A stretch of DNA of 64,000 nucleotides from Arcanobacterium pinnipediorum (GTDB lineage: Bacteria; Actinomycetota; Actinomycetes; Actinomycetales; Actinomycetaceae). How positions within the stretch are numbered: the stretch's first letter is position 1; each line of letters opens with the position of its first letter. Location of the stretch: positions 1,798,001 to 1,862,000 of the forward strand of contig NZ_CP099547.1 of the NCBI RefSeq assembly GCF_023973165.1. Direction: 5' to 3'. The notes under the pieces were generated by a model. That model worked only from the letters and a program-made list of their open reading frames with translations. It did no database searches and had not been told where the DNA came from. This document shows, piece by piece, positions 33,647 to 41,750 of the stretch. Position numbers and translations under genes: made by a program.

Positions 33647-36373
33647 ATGACAAGCAATAACAACTGGGTTGATGATGGCATTGACGAACTCACCGATCTG
33701 ATCCAACGCGCCGAAGCCACCCCGTGGGGGAAAACGTGTTCCGCATTGTGGGCTCAGGCAGCCAAGGTGGCTGAAGATCGTGGCGATATGAAAACTGCTG
33801 TGCGCTGTTACGTCGATCTCGTAACCGCCTACGTTCAAGGTGGCGAATCGACTCGCGTGATTGCCCCGTTTGCGTGGCTAGAACGCAATTATAAGGAAAA
33901 TCCGCAGTGGTTTGACGACGTCGAACTACCCGGTTATTCAGACGGCTTAGTTCACCAACTCGGCTGGTTTTACAAGTATGTTTTCTCTGCCGCACGCGAA
34001 CTTCCCAATGTTTCGGTCGCCCAAACCGAACAGATTTTGCAGCGCATGCATGATTTTTATCAACAGCAATCCGATCCGCAGCGTGCCTGGTATTTCCGTA
34101 ACTATGAAATGTATCGCCGTCTGGGTGAAAAAGACAAGGCTGAAGGGTTTTATCAGCAATGGCTCAATGCCGACCGCTCAGATCTTTCCGATTGTGCGTT
34201 GTGCGATCCGGGTCATCAAGTCGATTATTTTGCGCGCCTAGAACAGTGGGATAAGGCTATCGAGATTGGCGAAGAAGCTCTAGGCGCAGAAAGCCAATGC
34301 AGTAATCAACCCGAACAGTTGTTAAGCGATCTAATGTTGCCGTGGCTATATTCAGGCCGCGACGATAAAGCCTGGGCTGCACATTTGCGCGCATACCGCC
34401 GCTATCAGCAGTCGGCAAGCTACCTACAAAACCTCGATCAGCAGTTGGTGTATTTGGCTGTATCTGGCCGAGCTGGACGCCCCGAACGCCTAGAACGCGC
34501 CCTAACAATTTCTTTACGCCATACTCCGTGGATGAAGGAAGCTGAGTCCCCTCGAGTTTTGTTGGATTTTGCTATTGCTGTGGTCTTGGTGCTAGATAGT
34601 TTTGATACTGAGCGTGGCTCAGAAGTTCTCGATGTCACTTTACCTGGTGAGGAACTGCCCTGGATTTCTGCCCCGCAACTAGTGCGCCCAACATTAAGCG
34701 AAGCACGCCAATGGTTCTACCAGCTTGCTGTCGACCTCACCGAACAGTTCGCCCAGCGTCCCGGACATCCACATCCAGAACGCGAAATGGAACGACTCAA
34801 TGAGATCCTCAACCCTAAACCTGCACCCGAACCTACCACAACAACCCCGATTCCTGACGTTTCGGGAATGAAGATTAGCGAAGCGTTACCGAAACCAGCC
34901 GCATCCGACGTCGTCGATGATGAAGAACTCTCCACTCTCGAAAGTGAACCTGGCTTGTCAGCCGAACAACTCTCCGGCCCGTGGAAAGATCTCTCACTGC
35001 GCGAACTGCTCGAAGCTGACGCCAAATTCGGCGCGGCAGTCAATACGATTTACTGGATGCAGGCCCTCGAACACGTCGTGGCAGCGCCAGAACTACTTAA
35101 TGACGATCTTGATGGGCTCACCGAGACCGCACGCGCCGAATGGGATCAGTTGCGCGCTGAGGCCAACGAACTGCTCTATGAAGCCGATGAAGCCCCAGAC
35201 CGCTTGCCGGAAGTGGTCTCTGATCCGGCCTTTACCCTTATCGCCCAAGCTGAGCGTCACATGAAAGATAAGGAATACATGGAGGCCGCGCAAAGTGCCG
35301 ATGAGGCGCTGGGGGCACACACTGACGATCCGCTCGGTGCCCGGTTGCGCGCATTGCGTCTATTGTCTCATGCGGCGGAAGAGGCCGGTTATATTGATGA
35401 AGCGATTGAACCAGCGCGCGACATGCTCAACGTATCGTCAGCTGCACAATTGCCCTACCGCCAAGGCGTGGCAGCCGTTTATTTATCCCAGCTTCTTGCT
35501 CGCCGGCGTCGGTGGGAAGAAATGGCGGAAGTAGCCCAAAATGCGCTCGATGTTTTAGAACGTCAGCATTTAGGTGGCGTCGTCGTGCCGCATTTACATC
35601 TGGCACTGGCCCAAGCATCTGGAAAGATGGAGCACGCCGAGACTGCCGCGATTCATTTGGAACGTGGCGCCCAAACTATGCCGGTCAAGGAGCAAGACGC
35701 TCATACTCAGGCGTTAATGCGGGCTGCGAATGCTTACCGGGAAGCTCACCGGTTTAGTGATGCGATCCGCGTCTGGCAACATGTTGTGACCTTAGTTGAT
35801 GCAGAATTTGACCGGGCTTCCCGCACTCTTGATGAACTGACGATTGCCGATAATGACAACGACGCAATTTTGGCTGCGGAAAAGTCCTACAATAATGCGT
35901 TGCGTAAATTATGCCAGACGCTCTATCAATTCAGTGAAGCAATCGGTCAGCAACCCGGCCAGGTACCTGATGAAGATATTGCCTTGCTGGAATCGACGAT
36001 GGAACGGTTGCGTTCGTTGGTAACTGATCCTGGGCATACTGAGTTTTTGGGTCGTAGCCCGCAGTGGTATGAGGCTGACTGGTCTTCTGATATGGGCCAC
36101 ATGTACATGTTGTGCTACAAGTACGGCATGGCGCAAGACTATTTGCAGGCTGCGATTGCTGGGTTTGAGAAGATCGATCATGGAGATTCTGCCCTTGAGG
36201 TACAGTGCCGCCTAGCGCACATGTACCTTATTACTGGTCAGCTTGACCGGGCGCAAGAACTCATTACTCAGGTTTCTGAAACGGTGGCGCAGCCACGGTA
36301 TGCCGGAAAGAATGTGCGTACCTATGCTCGCCAGCTCAAGCAGCATCTGGAGTCGTTGCTCGAAAACGAGTGA
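33647..36373 (+). CDS. Large TPR-like helical repeat protein, partner of the Hsp90-like ATPase
   Basis: 908 residues from ATG 33647 (MTSNNNWVDDGIDELTD), 4 bp after the Hsp90 stop, with GGAGAA upstream. The sequence is almost wholly alpha-helical: an N-terminal TPR-like half (for example 'YRRLGEKDKAEGFYQQWL', 'EQWDKAIEIGEEALG'), an acidic/proline linker near 395-440 ('KPAPEPTTTTPIPD'), and a second repeat half ('KEYMEAAQSADEALG', 'HRFSDAIRVWQHVV', 'GQLDRAQELITQV'). 'CALCDPGHQ' may be a small metal site. Last gene of the operon. TPR domains are the standard docking modules of eukaryotic Hsp90 co-chaperones, which makes the pairing suggestive. Confidence 0.85.
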   Translation: MTSNNNWVDDGIDELTDLIQRAEATPWGKTCSALWAQAAKVAEDRGDMKTAVRCYVDLVTAYVQGGESTRVIAPFAWLERNYKENPQWFDDVELPGYSDGLVHQLGWFYKYVFSAARELPNVSVAQTEQILQRMHDFYQQQSDPQRAWYFRNYEMYRRLGEKDKAEGFYQQWLNADRSDLSDCALCDPGHQVDYFARLEQWDKAIEIGEEALGAESQCSNQPEQLLSDLMLPWLYSGRDDKAWAAHLRAYRRYQQSASYLQNLDQQLVYLAVSGRAGRPERLERALTISLRHTPWMKEAESPRVLLDFAIAVVLVLDSFDTERGSEVLDVTLPGEELPWISAPQLVRPTLSEARQWFYQLAVDLTEQFAQRPGHPHPEREMERLNEILNPKPAPEPTTTTPIPDVSGMKISEALPKPAASDVVDDEELSTLESEPGLSAEQLSGPWKDLSLRELLEADAKFGAAVNTIYWMQALEHVVAAPELLNDDLDGLTETARAEWDQLRAEANELLYEADEAPDRLPEVVSDPAFTLIAQAERHMKDKEYMEAAQSADEALGAHTDDPLGARLRALRLLSHAAEEAGYIDEAIEPARDMLNVSSAAQLPYRQGVAAVYLSQLLARRRRWEEMAEVAQNALDVLERQHLGGVVVPHLHLALAQASGKMEHAETAAIHLERGAQTMPVKEQDAHTQALMRAANAYREAHRFSDAIRVWQHVVTLVDAEFDRASRTLDELTIADNDNDAILAAEKSYNNALRKLCQTLYQFSEAIGQQPGQVPDEDIALLESTMERLRSLVTDPGHTEFLGRSPQWYEADWSSDMGHMYMLCYKYGMAQDYLQAAIAGFEKIDHGDSALEVQCRLAHMYLITGQLDRAQELITQVSETVAQPRYAGKNVRTYARQLKQHLESLLENE

Positions 36374-36424
36374 TGCACATGAATAACGGCTGCACATGAA
36401 TAACGGCTGCACATGAATAACGGC
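36374..36424. repeat. 17-bp tandem repeat starting at the TPR gene stop codon
   Basis: Three exact copies of tgcacatgaataacggc begin at the base after the TGA stop, directly before the terminator stem. Confidence 0.92.
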
Positions 36425-36477
36425 TGCATAGCAATAGGGCGCAGAGTTTTCGCTAACTCCGCGCCCTATTGCTATGC
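36425..36477 (+). terminator. Terminator of the YbjN-Hsp90-TPR operon
   Basis: A 17-bp perfect stem (gcatagcaatagggcgc and complement) with a further inner pairing gagtt/aactc. It ends the operon; strength comes from the stem because only TTG follows. Confidence 0.85.
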
Positions 36478-36618
36478 TTGCTAGCTACTTTCCTATCCTC
36501 ATCGCCTATATCTCCACCTCAGCACCGGCAACCTTTGCTCGCATAAGCTACTGTTCTCCGCGTTGAACACCACTTTGCGCGTTAAAACCTCACTTCAATC
36601 CTGATTAAGGCTATAAAG

Positions 36619-36694
36619 TGTTTCAAAACCGGGGTATATGGGGCGATGTCCTCGTATATGGGGACATCGCCCCATATACCCCGGTTTCGCGACA
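36619..36694. repeat. 76-bp palindromic repeat, copy 4 of 5
   Basis: TGTTTCA - arm starting AAACCGGGGTATATGGGG - centre tcgtatatgg - arm ending ATACCCCGGTTT - CGCGACA. The outer heptamers show it is in the opposite orientation to copies 1 and 2 (its right end reads TGTCGCG on the other strand). Confidence 0.9.
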
Positions 36695-36995
36695 GTACAT
36701 CCTAGCTTCGTGGCAGGTAGACCCCTCTATTTACCCCGAAAACCCGACAAATTAGACTAGATTCGGCATGTATTGGTAGGCGTGGCTGCGTTTCATGTGC
36801 TTTTAGGCCGACCAACAGGATCGATGACTGCTTGAATGGTGAATTTTGTTTCGACTGCCATTTGGATAGCTGTTTAAAACTTGAATTTTGGCCAACCAAC
36901 AGGATCGATGGCTGCTTGGATAGATGTGCGTGCTGTTGGTGGTCGGTAGGAACCGTTATCGTTTCACTGGTATGCATAGGGTATGCAAAGCCTTA
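36695..36995. repeat. Intergenic region with an 84-bp spaced direct repeat
   Basis: accaacaggatcgatg occurs at 36811 and 36895, both followed by a 'ctgcttg' segment; 'tgaatttt' is repeated as well. The minus-strand open frame across it gives a repetitive peptide and no ribosome-binding site, so I do not call a gene. Confidence 0.5.
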
Positions 36996-37003
36996 AAACA
37001 GAA

Positions 37004-37040
37004 CCCCCTGGTTTCAACTTTTCATTGATATACCAGGGGG
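37004..37040 (-). terminator. Terminator of tRNA-Ser(CGA)
   Basis: Stem ccccctggt / accaggggg on the strand of the tRNA, followed on that strand by TTCTGTTTT, 7 bp past the tRNA end. Confidence 0.75.
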
Positions 37041-37046
37041 AACTAG

Positions 37047-37137
37047 TGGCGGTAGCGGAGGGATTTGAACCCTCGGTACGGGGTTACCGTACACAGCATT
37101 TCGAGTGCTGCACCTTCGGCCGCTCGGACACGCTACC
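37047..37137 (-). tRNA. tRNA-Ser (anticodon CGA)
   Basis: Class II tRNA with a long variable arm (tgtacggtaaccccgtacc). Acceptor GGTAGCG/CGCTACC, anticodon loop CTCGAAA (anticodon CGA), T-arm GAGGGTTCAAATCCCTC, discriminator G, and an encoded CCA (tgg at 37047-37049 on the plus strand). It lies beside tadA. Confidence 0.96.
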
Positions 37138-37256
37138 TTGCCAGCCAATCCTATCGCGCCGGTATGCCAACGCGCAAAATTACACGCATTCAGTTACGTC
37201 ACATAGTTCGCCGACTACGATTCGCGGCGCACTTGAAGAGTTTCACAGCTTCCGTC

Positions 37257-37292
37257 AAAGGCACTACCAAAGGCACTACCAAAGGCACTACC
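37257..37292. repeat. 12-bp tandem repeat across the tadA stop codon
   Basis: Three exact copies of aaaggcactacc; the tadA stop (cta, 37288-37290 on the plus strand) lies in the third copy, so its own 3' end is part of the array. Confidence 0.9.
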
Positions 37293-37788
37293 GCCGTTGT
37301 TGGAACCACTGACGCAAAAGCTCAACATTCTCAGCTTCACAAATCCCGCCAACAACTTCGACCGTATGGTTTAACCTGGCGTCCCGCAACACGTCCCGCA
37401 CCGACCCCGCAGCTCCAGCTTTTTCATCCCACGCTCCGAAAACCACCCGCGAAATCCGCGAGTTTACAATCGCACCCGCACACATCGTGCACGGTTCGAG
37501 AGTGACCACCAACGTACATCCACTTAAATTCCACCGACCCAATGTACGTGCTGCTTGACGCAAGGCATTAATCTCGGCATGCCCACACGGATCTGCTGCG
37601 ACCTCACGCGTGTTCCATCCACTCCCAATCAATACGCCAAGCTCGCCGACAGTTTCGCCGCTCAGATCGCCATCAATATCGTTGCTAACCACCACCGCAC
37701 CAACGGGTACATCACCGGATTGCCCGGCTCGTTGAGCTAGCTCCATTGCGTAACGCATAGCTACTTCTTCGGATTCATACATAGTCAT
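37288..37788 (-). CDS. tadA: tRNA-specific adenosine deaminase
   Basis: 166 residues from ATG 37788 (MTMYESEEVAMRYAMELA); an in-frame ATG at 37782 is nearly as likely, and the open frame further upstream runs through a tandem repeat. It makes inosine-34 in tRNA-Arg(ACG). The zinc/catalytic motifs 'CGHAEINALRQA' (HAE) and 'PCTMCAGAI' (PCXXC) are intact. A tract of about 12 extra residues ('NDIDGDLSGETVGELG') is inserted before 'IGSGWN'. The 3' end lies in a 12-bp repeat. Confidence 0.92.
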   Translation of the reverse strand: MTMYESEEVAMRYAMELAQRAGQSGDVPVGAVVVSNDIDGDLSGETVGELGVLIGSGWNTREVAADPCGHAEINALRQAARTLGRWNLSGCTLVVTLEPCTMCAGAIVNSRISRVVFGAWDEKAGAAGSVRDVLRDARLNHTVEVVGGICEAENVELLRQWFQQRR

Positions 37789-37818
37789 ATTTTCGCATGT
37801 TTGATGGTGTGCATGTGC

Positions 37819-37877
37819 ACCCACTCCGCCCGCACACCCACTCCGCCCGCACACCCACTCCGCCCGCACACCCACTT
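37819..37877. repeat. 17-bp tandem repeat upstream of tadA
   Basis: Three exact copies of acccactccgcccgcac (37819, 37836, 37853) and a partial fourth, starting about 30 bp upstream of the tadA start. Confidence 0.9.
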
Positions 37878-38027
37878 CACGTATGCGCTTTCCCAGCCTA
37901 GATCCGCCCACACTAAACCCGCCAACCACCCACGCGCGCCACAAGACATCGCCCGCTTGGATTTTTGATACATACTCCTCACCAGTAAAACATGTCTAGC
38001 GCCCGTAAAACCGGTAAATTAATAAGT

Positions 38028-38666
38028 ATGGAACTCCAGGTAATTAGCCACCCACTTGTGGCACATAAACTGACAACTCTGCGCGATAAGAACACTCCTT
38101 CACCTGTTTTCCGCCAGCTAGTTGAAGAAATCATTATGCTTTTGTCATACGAAGCAACCCGCGATATTCTCACCGAGCCAAAAGACATCGAGACCCCGGT
38201 TGCTCACATGACCGGTACAACAATGGCCCATCCTCGCCCGGTGGTTGTCCCGATTCTGCGCGCCGGTTTGGGCATGCTTGATGGCATGGTTCGAGTAATC
38301 CCAGCCGCCGAAGTTGGCTTCCTGGGCATGAAGCGTGATGAGCAGACTCTCGAAGCAATCACTTACGCCAATCGTCTTCCAGATGATCTCCACGATCGCC
38401 AATGTTTCGTTCTCGATCCGATGCTGGCCACCGGGCACACGTTAATCGCCTCGATTGATTATCTGCTTGAGCGTGGTGCTCGCGACGTCACTGCCATCTG
38501 CATTTTGGCGGCGCCCGAAGGCTTGAAAGCTCTCGAAGAACATATTGGCGATCGCGGCAATGTTCGCATTATTGTGGCCGCGGTTGACGAAAAGCTCAAC
38601 GAGAAGGGCTTTATTGTTCCCGGTTTGGGCGATGCCGGGGATCGCTTGTACGGAATCGTTGATTAA
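38028..38666 (+). CDS. upp: Uracil phosphoribosyltransferase
   Basis: 212 residues, ATG at 38028 ([20 protein letters not shown]). It salvages uracil to UMP with PRPP. '[14 protein letters not shown]' and the PRPP loop '[17 protein letters not shown]' are diagnostic, and the C-terminal '[16 protein letters not shown]' is the uracil-binding end. The following hydrolase starts two bases after the stop. Confidence 0.97.
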   Translation: MELQVISHPLVAHKLTTLRDKNTPSPVFRQLVEEIIMLLSYEATRDILTEPKDIETPVAHMTGTTMAHPRPVVVPILRAGLGMLDGMVRVIPAAEVGFLGMKRDEQTLEAITYANRLPDDLHDRQCFVLDPMLATGHTLIASIDYLLERGARDVTAICILAAPEGLKALEEHIGDRGNVRIIVAAVDEKLNEKGFIVPGLGDAGDRLYGIVD

Positions 38667-38667
38667 T

Positions 38668-39666
38668 ATGTACTCTGGTCTTATTCCCACATTTGGTCCA
38701 CGGGTGCCTGATTATTTGGGTCCGAATTGGGTTGCTCGCACCGCATTTTTGAACGACGTCGACGCCGGTACCCCGCCGGGCCGTCCAGATGTGGCGGTGT
38801 TGGTCAGCGAGGTCGACGCCGATACACGAGTTGCACACTCCGGCGTTGCCGCCTTGTGGTTGCCTGGGTTCTTGGATTCGTTTTTCCATGTGGAGCAAGC
38901 TCAAGCGTGGGCTGAAGCTGGCATCCCCCTGTATGGTCTGGATTTTCGCCGTTCGGGACGCTCCTTACGGGTCCCTTCGCGCCGTGATGATTTACGAGAT
39001 TTGCTCATCCGCGAAGAAGAGATCCATGCGGCACTGACTCATATCCGTGCCCAAGGCGCGGAGAAGATCGTACTCATTGGTCATTCAACTGGCGGATTAC
39101 AAGCGGTGTTATTTGCCGATCGTCACCCTGGCGCAGTTGATGCAGTGATTCTTAATTCGCCGTGGCTAGATCACAATGGGCCAACATGGCAACGCACAGC
39201 GGCAACATCGGTCTTTGAAAAGATTGCTCGAGTCGCTCCGCTCACTCCGATCGCACGGTTAAAACCAGCTTATGCTCGGAGTTTGCACGTGGATTATGGA
39301 GGTGAGTTCTATTTTAATCCGCAACATAAACCACTCACTTCTGCCACCGTCTTTGCTGGTTTCTTCACTGCGGCACGGCGCGGGCACGCGATGGTTGCTC
39401 GCGGTCTGGATATCAAGGAACCAGTGCTTCTTGCTCATTCAGATAAGTCTGGCAGCCGTACTCATCCAAGTGAGTACGAGCTTGCGCATACTGATGTGGT
39501 GCTCGACGTCGAAGACATGAAGCGCTTAGCTCCAGCGTTGGGTTCTCACGTGGAGACGGTAGAGATCATCGGCGGTCGCCACGATCTCGCATTGTCTGAG
39601 ACGCCAGCACGTAACCGCTACACGCGCGAAACGATCCGGTGGGCGTTACGCCAGGTGGGCCGGTGA
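38668..39666 (+). CDS. Alpha/beta hydrolase (serine aminopeptidase S33/lysophospholipase-like)
   Basis: 332 residues from ATG 38668 (MYSGLIPTFGPRVPDYLG), immediately after upp. Motifs: 'LPGFLDSFFHVEQAQAW' (oxyanion loop), 'YGLDFRRSGRS', the nucleophile elbow 'GHSTGG', and a late 'GGRHDLALSE' with the catalytic His. It resembles actinobacterial monoacylglycerol-lipase/lysophospholipase-like proteins. Coupling to upp is positional and gives no metabolic clue. The stop codon overlaps the first unit of a 21-bp tandem repeat. Confidence 0.85.
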   Translation: MYSGLIPTFGPRVPDYLGPNWVARTAFLNDVDAGTPPGRPDVAVLVSEVDADTRVAHSGVAALWLPGFLDSFFHVEQAQAWAEAGIPLYGLDFRRSGRSLRVPSRRDDLRDLLIREEEIHAALTHIRAQGAEKIVLIGHSTGGLQAVLFADRHPGAVDAVILNSPWLDHNGPTWQRTAATSVFEKIARVAPLTPIARLKPAYARSLHVDYGGEFYFNPQHKPLTSATVFAGFFTAARRGHAMVARGLDIKEPVLLAHSDKSGSRTHPSEYELAHTDVVLDVEDMKRLAPALGSHVETVEIIGGRHDLALSETPARNRYTRETIRWALRQVGR

Positions 39667-39790
39667 TCTGCCACCCGGTCAAAATGATCTGCCACCCGGT
39701 CAAAATGATCTGCCACCCGGCCAAAACGATCTGCCACCCGGCCAAAACGATCTGCCACCCGGTCAAAATGATCTGCCACCCGGCCAAAAT
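39665..39790. repeat. 21-bp tandem repeat starting at a stop codon, six units
   Basis: Six contiguous 21-bp units beginning gatctgccacccggYcaaaa at 39665, 39686, 39707, 39728, 39749 and 39770. The first unit overlaps the hydrolase TGA. Variation is confined to Y/T positions (ggtc/ggcc, aaat/aaac). On the minus strand it would give a heptad-like peptide (VADHFDR), but no start or ribosome-binding site supports a gene. Confidence 0.92.
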
Positions 39791-39821
39791 GACTGGTGAA
39801 CAAGATCAACCTCGATAACTG

Positions 39822-39844
39822 GCGCCAGCAACGGTTGCTGGCGC
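39822..39844 (+). terminator. Terminator of the upp-hydrolase operon
   Basis: Inverted repeat gcgccagcaac g gttgctggcgc, followed by ACTTTCC, just after the 21-bp repeat array. Confidence 0.65.
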
Positions 39845-39928
39845 ACTTTCCACCACGCGTTTACTGCTAAAATACCTATCATGTGCCGCTTTTAGCGGCG
39901 TAACCTGATGAACAATAAGGAGATGCCG

Positions 39929-40786
39929 ATGGGCAAGGCAAGCCGCCGAAACAAAGAAAAGAAGCCAAAGAAGGCACGGATCCAGTTTGTGGATCGTCCG
40001 TTTGACGGCTTAGCGTTCGAACCGCAACTAGTTGCGATGCGTGAGATTATTCCGGCAGCAACATTGCCGGTGCGCACCACTGCCGAATATGGCAGTGAAG
40101 ACCTCCTAATCGTCACACTACTTCCTGGCATGGCTGCAGCTTCTCGCCGCAACGACGGCGTCTTGCTCGTCGCCGCTCAAACTGTGATGAATTCCGGCGA
40201 CGTTTCGCTCGATATTGCCGATCGCATTATTAAAGGCTTAGACCTTAAGCCGGGCGATACCTTAGCGCAAACTGATCAGCCGGTTCCAGGACCTCGCCTG
40301 CAAGATATTCTCGATCTCAGTGTAGATTCTGAGATGACGTTGCACGAAAATTACAGCTTCTGGGTCGATCCAGCTGAACTAAACGATCCACAAGTACAGT
40401 CTGCGATTGAGCAAACCCGCGAACAGGTTTTACCAACCGCCCATGTTCCACACATCGATGGCGCATACTGGTGCCGGATGCAACGTGAGTTCGTCCGTTG
40501 GGTGCGCCCAGAGCCAGAGGCCCACGTTCTCGACGCATTGGCTCGCCTACACCAGGCACGTGAACTCGGTTTCGACGGCGGTCGTTTCGTTGGCGCCTTC
40601 CGTGCACTTGGTTTAATGATTCCGGTTTTTGAGCTTGACGCGGGCAGTGAAGCCGATGAGCTAAGTGAGCCGATGGCTGTGCTTGCCCAGCGCCTTGACG
40701 AGGCGTTGGCTGTCACTGAGCCGTTGACTGCTGAAGAGCGCCGGGCGCGGGCTGGCATTATTTCTCGCCAAGTGACTTTGCGCTAA
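39929..40786 (+). CDS. DUF5926 family protein
   Basis: 285 residues from ATG 39929 (MGKASRRNKEKKPKKA), with AAGGAG 6 nt upstream; an in-frame ATG at 39908 has none. A strongly basic N-terminal tail is followed by a conserved 'PFDGLAFEPQLVAMREIIPAAT'-type domain, which identifies DUF5926, an actinobacteria-specific family often next to a glycosyltransferase or preprotein translocase genes. The basic head suggests nucleic-acid or ribosome contact. Function unknown. Confidence 0.85.
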   Translation: MGKASRRNKEKKPKKARIQFVDRPFDGLAFEPQLVAMREIIPAATLPVRTTAEYGSEDLLIVTLLPGMAAASRRNDGVLLVAAQTVMNSGDVSLDIADRIIKGLDLKPGDTLAQTDQPVPGPRLQDILDLSVDSEMTLHENYSFWVDPAELNDPQVQSAIEQTREQVLPTAHVPHIDGAYWCRMQREFVRWVRPEPEAHVLDALARLHQARELGFDGGRFVGAFRALGLMIPVFELDAGSEADELSEPMAVLAQRLDEALAVTEPLTAEERRARAGIISRQVTLR

Positions 40787-40979
40787 TCAATTTTGTTGCG
40801 GGGGTAGAGATCGTGAGCTTACTCCTGGAAAGTTGGATGTAATAATTAGCTTCCTTCTTTCTTGGACCAGTCCACGTCTCTGCCCTCCTTCATGTCATCA
40901 ATGTGGGCTTGTCCACGACGCAAACATATTCCATCACTAACGAGAACTTTACTGAAAATTTGGAGTATTGTTACATACT

Positions 40980-41750
40980 GTGAATATCGAACAACATGTT
41001 GCAGTCATTATCCCGGCAATGAATGAAGAAGAGCGGATTTCCGCCACCATCGGCGCCGCCCGGGCTATTCCGCATGTCGATCTCGTCGTCGTCGTCGATG
41101 ACGGTTCGTCAGACAAAACCCAAGAAGTTGCTCGCCAAAATGGTGCAACTGTTGTCCGCCATGCCGTTAATCGGGGCAAAGCTGCTGCGATGGAAACAGG
41201 GGCTGCAGTTGTTGCCATGCGCGACGTCGAAGGGCAACCGGCTCGTGCGCTTCTCTTTCTCGATGCCGACCTGGGCGAATCAGCTATAGAATGCGCCCCG
41301 CTCGTCCACACCGTATTCAGTGGAACAGTTGACTGCGCAATCGCCTATCTACCGCCACAAAAAGGCGCTGGCGGTCACGGGATCGTCACGAAAACCGGAC
41401 GCAACGGGATTAAAGCACTCACTGGCTGGGTTCCCCGCCAACCACTATCTGGTCAGCGATGCATCACCCGCACCGCGTTCGATGTTATCACCCCACTAGC
41501 GCCGGGTTGGGGTGTGGAAGTAGGAATGACGATCGACCTGCTCGTTGCCGGATTCACCGTACAAGAAGTGCCGTGCGATCTACATCATCGCGTCTCAACT
41601 AACGATTTTGCCGGCCAACTCCACCGGGCTGCCCAACTGCGTGGCGTACTCAAAGCATTGGCTTCACGTACGATCCACCGTCATACGGTACACACCGCAC
41701 ATCGTCCCCCAGTCATCGACGGCGAACCGTTTAACGCCTACGGAGCCTAA
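40980..41750 (+). CDS. Family 2 glycosyltransferase
   Basis: About 256 residues. GT-A fold motifs: 'VIIPAMNEEERISATI', 'VVVDDGSSDKT', 'NRGKAAAME' and 'LFLDADLGE' (DXD-like). The end has 'VEVGMTIDLLVAGFTVQEV', as in dolichyl-phosphate-type or glucosyl-3-phosphoglycerate-like synthases. The start is uncertain: GTG 40980 is used; a TTG at 40968 lies just after GGAG. No membrane segment. Its 3' end overlaps the convergent membrane-protein gene by 20 bp. Confidence 0.82.
   Translation: MNIEQHVAVIIPAMNEEERISATIGAARAIPHVDLVVVVDDGSSDKTQEVARQNGATVVRHAVNRGKAAAMETGAAVVAMRDVEGQPARALLFLDADLGESAIECAPLVHTVFSGTVDCAIAYLPPQKGAGGHGIVTKTGRNGIKALTGWVPRQPLSGQRCITRTAFDVITPLAPGWGVEVGMTIDLLVAGFTVQEVPCDLHHRVSTNDFAGQLHRAAQLRGVLKALASRTIHRHTVHTAHRPPVIDGEPFNAYGA

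Noticed and set aside
36702..36977. Minus-strand frame encoding a repetitive peptide (KQPSILLVG...)
   Set aside because: It arises from an intergenic direct repeat; no Shine-Dalgarno and no family resemblance.
37138..37256. SRP (4.5S) RNA gene between tRNA-Ser(CGA) and tadA, where it often lies
   Set aside because: No conserved SRP domain IV sequence or stem is visible in this stretch.
39566..39809. Minus-strand frames with a heptad repeat (VADHFDR)
   Set aside because: This is the translation of the six-unit 21-bp tandem repeat; no start signal, and it overlaps the hydrolase end.
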